64,000 nt of DNA from Synechococcus sp. AG-673-F03 (GTDB taxonomy: Bacteria; Cyanobacteriota; Cyanobacteriia; PCC-6307; Cyanobiaceae). This document shows positions 63,330-64,000 of this stretch, piece by piece (position 1 is the stretch's first letter; each line of letters opens with the position of its first letter). The notes beneath the pieces are model-generated. The model did no database searches, was not told where the DNA came from, and was given only the letters and a program-made list of their open reading frames with translations. The translations under genes were made by a program, and so were the position numbers. Location: positions 38,668 through 102,667 of the forward strand of contig QCTJ01000004.1 in NCBI GenBank assembly GCA_003211205.1. The letters run 5' to 3'.

Positions 63330-64000
63330 TCAGGACTCCTCTGCTGCAGGGGATTCACGTAGAGAAAATCCCCAGACCATCAAGCCAACGACTGCTGCAA
63401 GAGTCACCAGTTCGGATGGATGCATGGTCGGCAGGGCCATCATCGCCAGCAGCTTGAGACCCACAAAACCGACCGCAAGGAAACCTGCAGTTTCCAACCG
63501 TGGATAGATCTGCAGCCAGCGTATGAACAGTCCTGAGGTGAAACGCAAAGCGACCACTCCGATCAAGGCACCCGTCAACACAAGTAGCAACTGATCACTG
63601 ATGGCAACCGCAGCAGCGACGCTGTCGATAGAAAAGGCGAGATCGGTGATCGCCAGGGTCAGTACCGTTCGACCGAATCGGATGGGCGTGGAAGCTGGTT
63701 CATTCGATCCTTCACTGTCCTGTTCGGTCGAAGAATTCCAGTGACTGAAGCAAATCCAGAGCAAGTAACCACCTGCAATCAATTGAATCGGCGGAAAAGC
63801 AAGAACAAATTGAGCCATCAGGATCAGCCCGACGCGCAACCCGAAGGCCATCACAATCCCAAGGTTCAACGCCCTTCGTTCAAGTCTGGGATCACGTTGT
63901 TCACGAGCGATTGCTGCCAGTGCAATCGCATTGTCGGCCGAGAGAAGCAACTCGAGTGCAACAAGAACTGGCAACAGCGGCAGCAGTTCACCCAGCTGAT
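63330..64000 (-). CDS. terC: TerC-family membrane protein, 5' end outside the window
   Basis: A TerC family integral membrane protein. The motif LELLLSADNAIALAAIAR is the hallmark first-helix acid motif, and TDLAFSIDSVAAAVAISD is the second metal-binding one. These proteins act in tellurite resistance, Mn efflux (MeeF/MeeY-like in Bacillus) and, in plants, thylakoid biogenesis. At least six hydrophobic helices are seen. The frame runs past 63974 to the window edge (CTG-rich leader LGELLPLLPVLVALE), so the start is outside; TTG 63974 is not the start. It precedes DUF6464 by 4 bp. Confidence 0.85.
   Translation of the reverse strand, partial: QLGELLPLLPVLVALELLLSADNAIALAAIAREQRDPRLERRALNLGIVMAFGLRVGLILMAQFVLAFPPIQLIAGGYLLWICFSHWNSSTEQDSEGSNEPASTPIRFGRTVLTLAITDLAFSIDSVAAAVAISDQLLLVLTGALIGVVALRFTSGLFIRWLQIYPRLETAGFLAVGFVGLKLLAMMALPTMHPSELVTLAAVVGLMVWGFSLRESPAAEES

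Noticed and set aside
1..64000. CRISPR arrays, insertion sequences, prophage or rRNA genes
   Set aside because: No direct-repeat array with spacers, no transposase or integrase-like frame, and no rRNA sequence was seen in the reading. Absence by eye is not proof.

Overview
The window reads as a piece of a marine unicellular cyanobacterial chromosome, most likely a Synechococcus of the picocyanobacterial group. The evidence is the mix of phycobilisome and photosystem genes (apcD, psb30), chlorophyll and haem genes (acsF, hemJ), other cyanobacterial families (pxcA, CCB2-type haem assembly factor, ycf20, DUF2996, DUF3370, DUF6464), intronless compact gene packing, moderately high GC, and a tRNA gene without an encoded CCA. 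No insertion sequence, prophage, CRISPR array or rRNA operon was seen.

Layout. 1-5.8 kb: start of coaD (reverse), then uvrC, a small exported protein, a photolyase-like protein, hemJ, a PHP-domain protein and a hypothetical gene. 5.8-14.6 kb: cobN (reverse) back to back with ilvE, then metH. 14.6-24.2 kb: small hypotheticals, an SDR oxidoreductase, a SpoIID-domain protein, an Ap4A phosphorylase-like protein, a sigma factor interrupted by an in-frame stop, DUF3370, a ribbon-helix-helix/J-domain fusion, a 667-bp non-coding stretch, apcD, and an rRNA uracil methyltransferase. 24.2-32.7 kb: pheT, rpmG-rpsR-RNase II/R, an FAD oxidoreductase, metG. 32.7-39.1 kb: lptC-like, CCB2-like, TerB-like, TPM protein, pxcA, cobU, trmL, an M23 peptidase and a CAT tRNA. 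39.1-47.2 kb: peroxiredoxin, UPF0182, ftsH, rpmF, and a reverse-strand HAD/ycf20/glycerate kinase cluster. 47.2-64 kb: recJ-clcA, psb30, YkgJ and two half-size GDT1 proteins, a catalytically degenerate RNase R-like protein with ubiX, a repeat-containing DUF2996 gene, acsF, tldD-tldE-fmt, an rhlE-type helicase, a frameshifted small gene, DUF6464 and terC.

How the genes fit together. cobN and cobU (corrinoid synthesis) share the window with metH, a B12-dependent enzyme. hemJ, acsF, apcD, psb30, the CCB2-like protein and pxcA serve pigments and the photosynthetic membrane. Many genes are joined by ATGA-type stop/start overlaps (uvrC-2061, hemJ-PHP, metG-lptC, cobU-trmL, recJ-clcA, RNase R-like-ubiX, HAD-ycf20), suggesting translational coupling. 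Several convergent pairs overlap at their 3' ends.

Points most worth a second look: the TGA inside the sigma factor's region 4; two probable one-base lesions about 130 bp apart in the terC-DUF6464-helicase cluster; an RNase II/R gene with no ordinary start codon, in the same frame as rpsR; a second RNB-family protein that has lost the catalytic motifs; the CopG-like/J-domain fusion; a structured non-coding region downstream of apcD; and a 192-bp tandem duplication in the DUF2996 gene. No wholly new multi-gene system could be supported.
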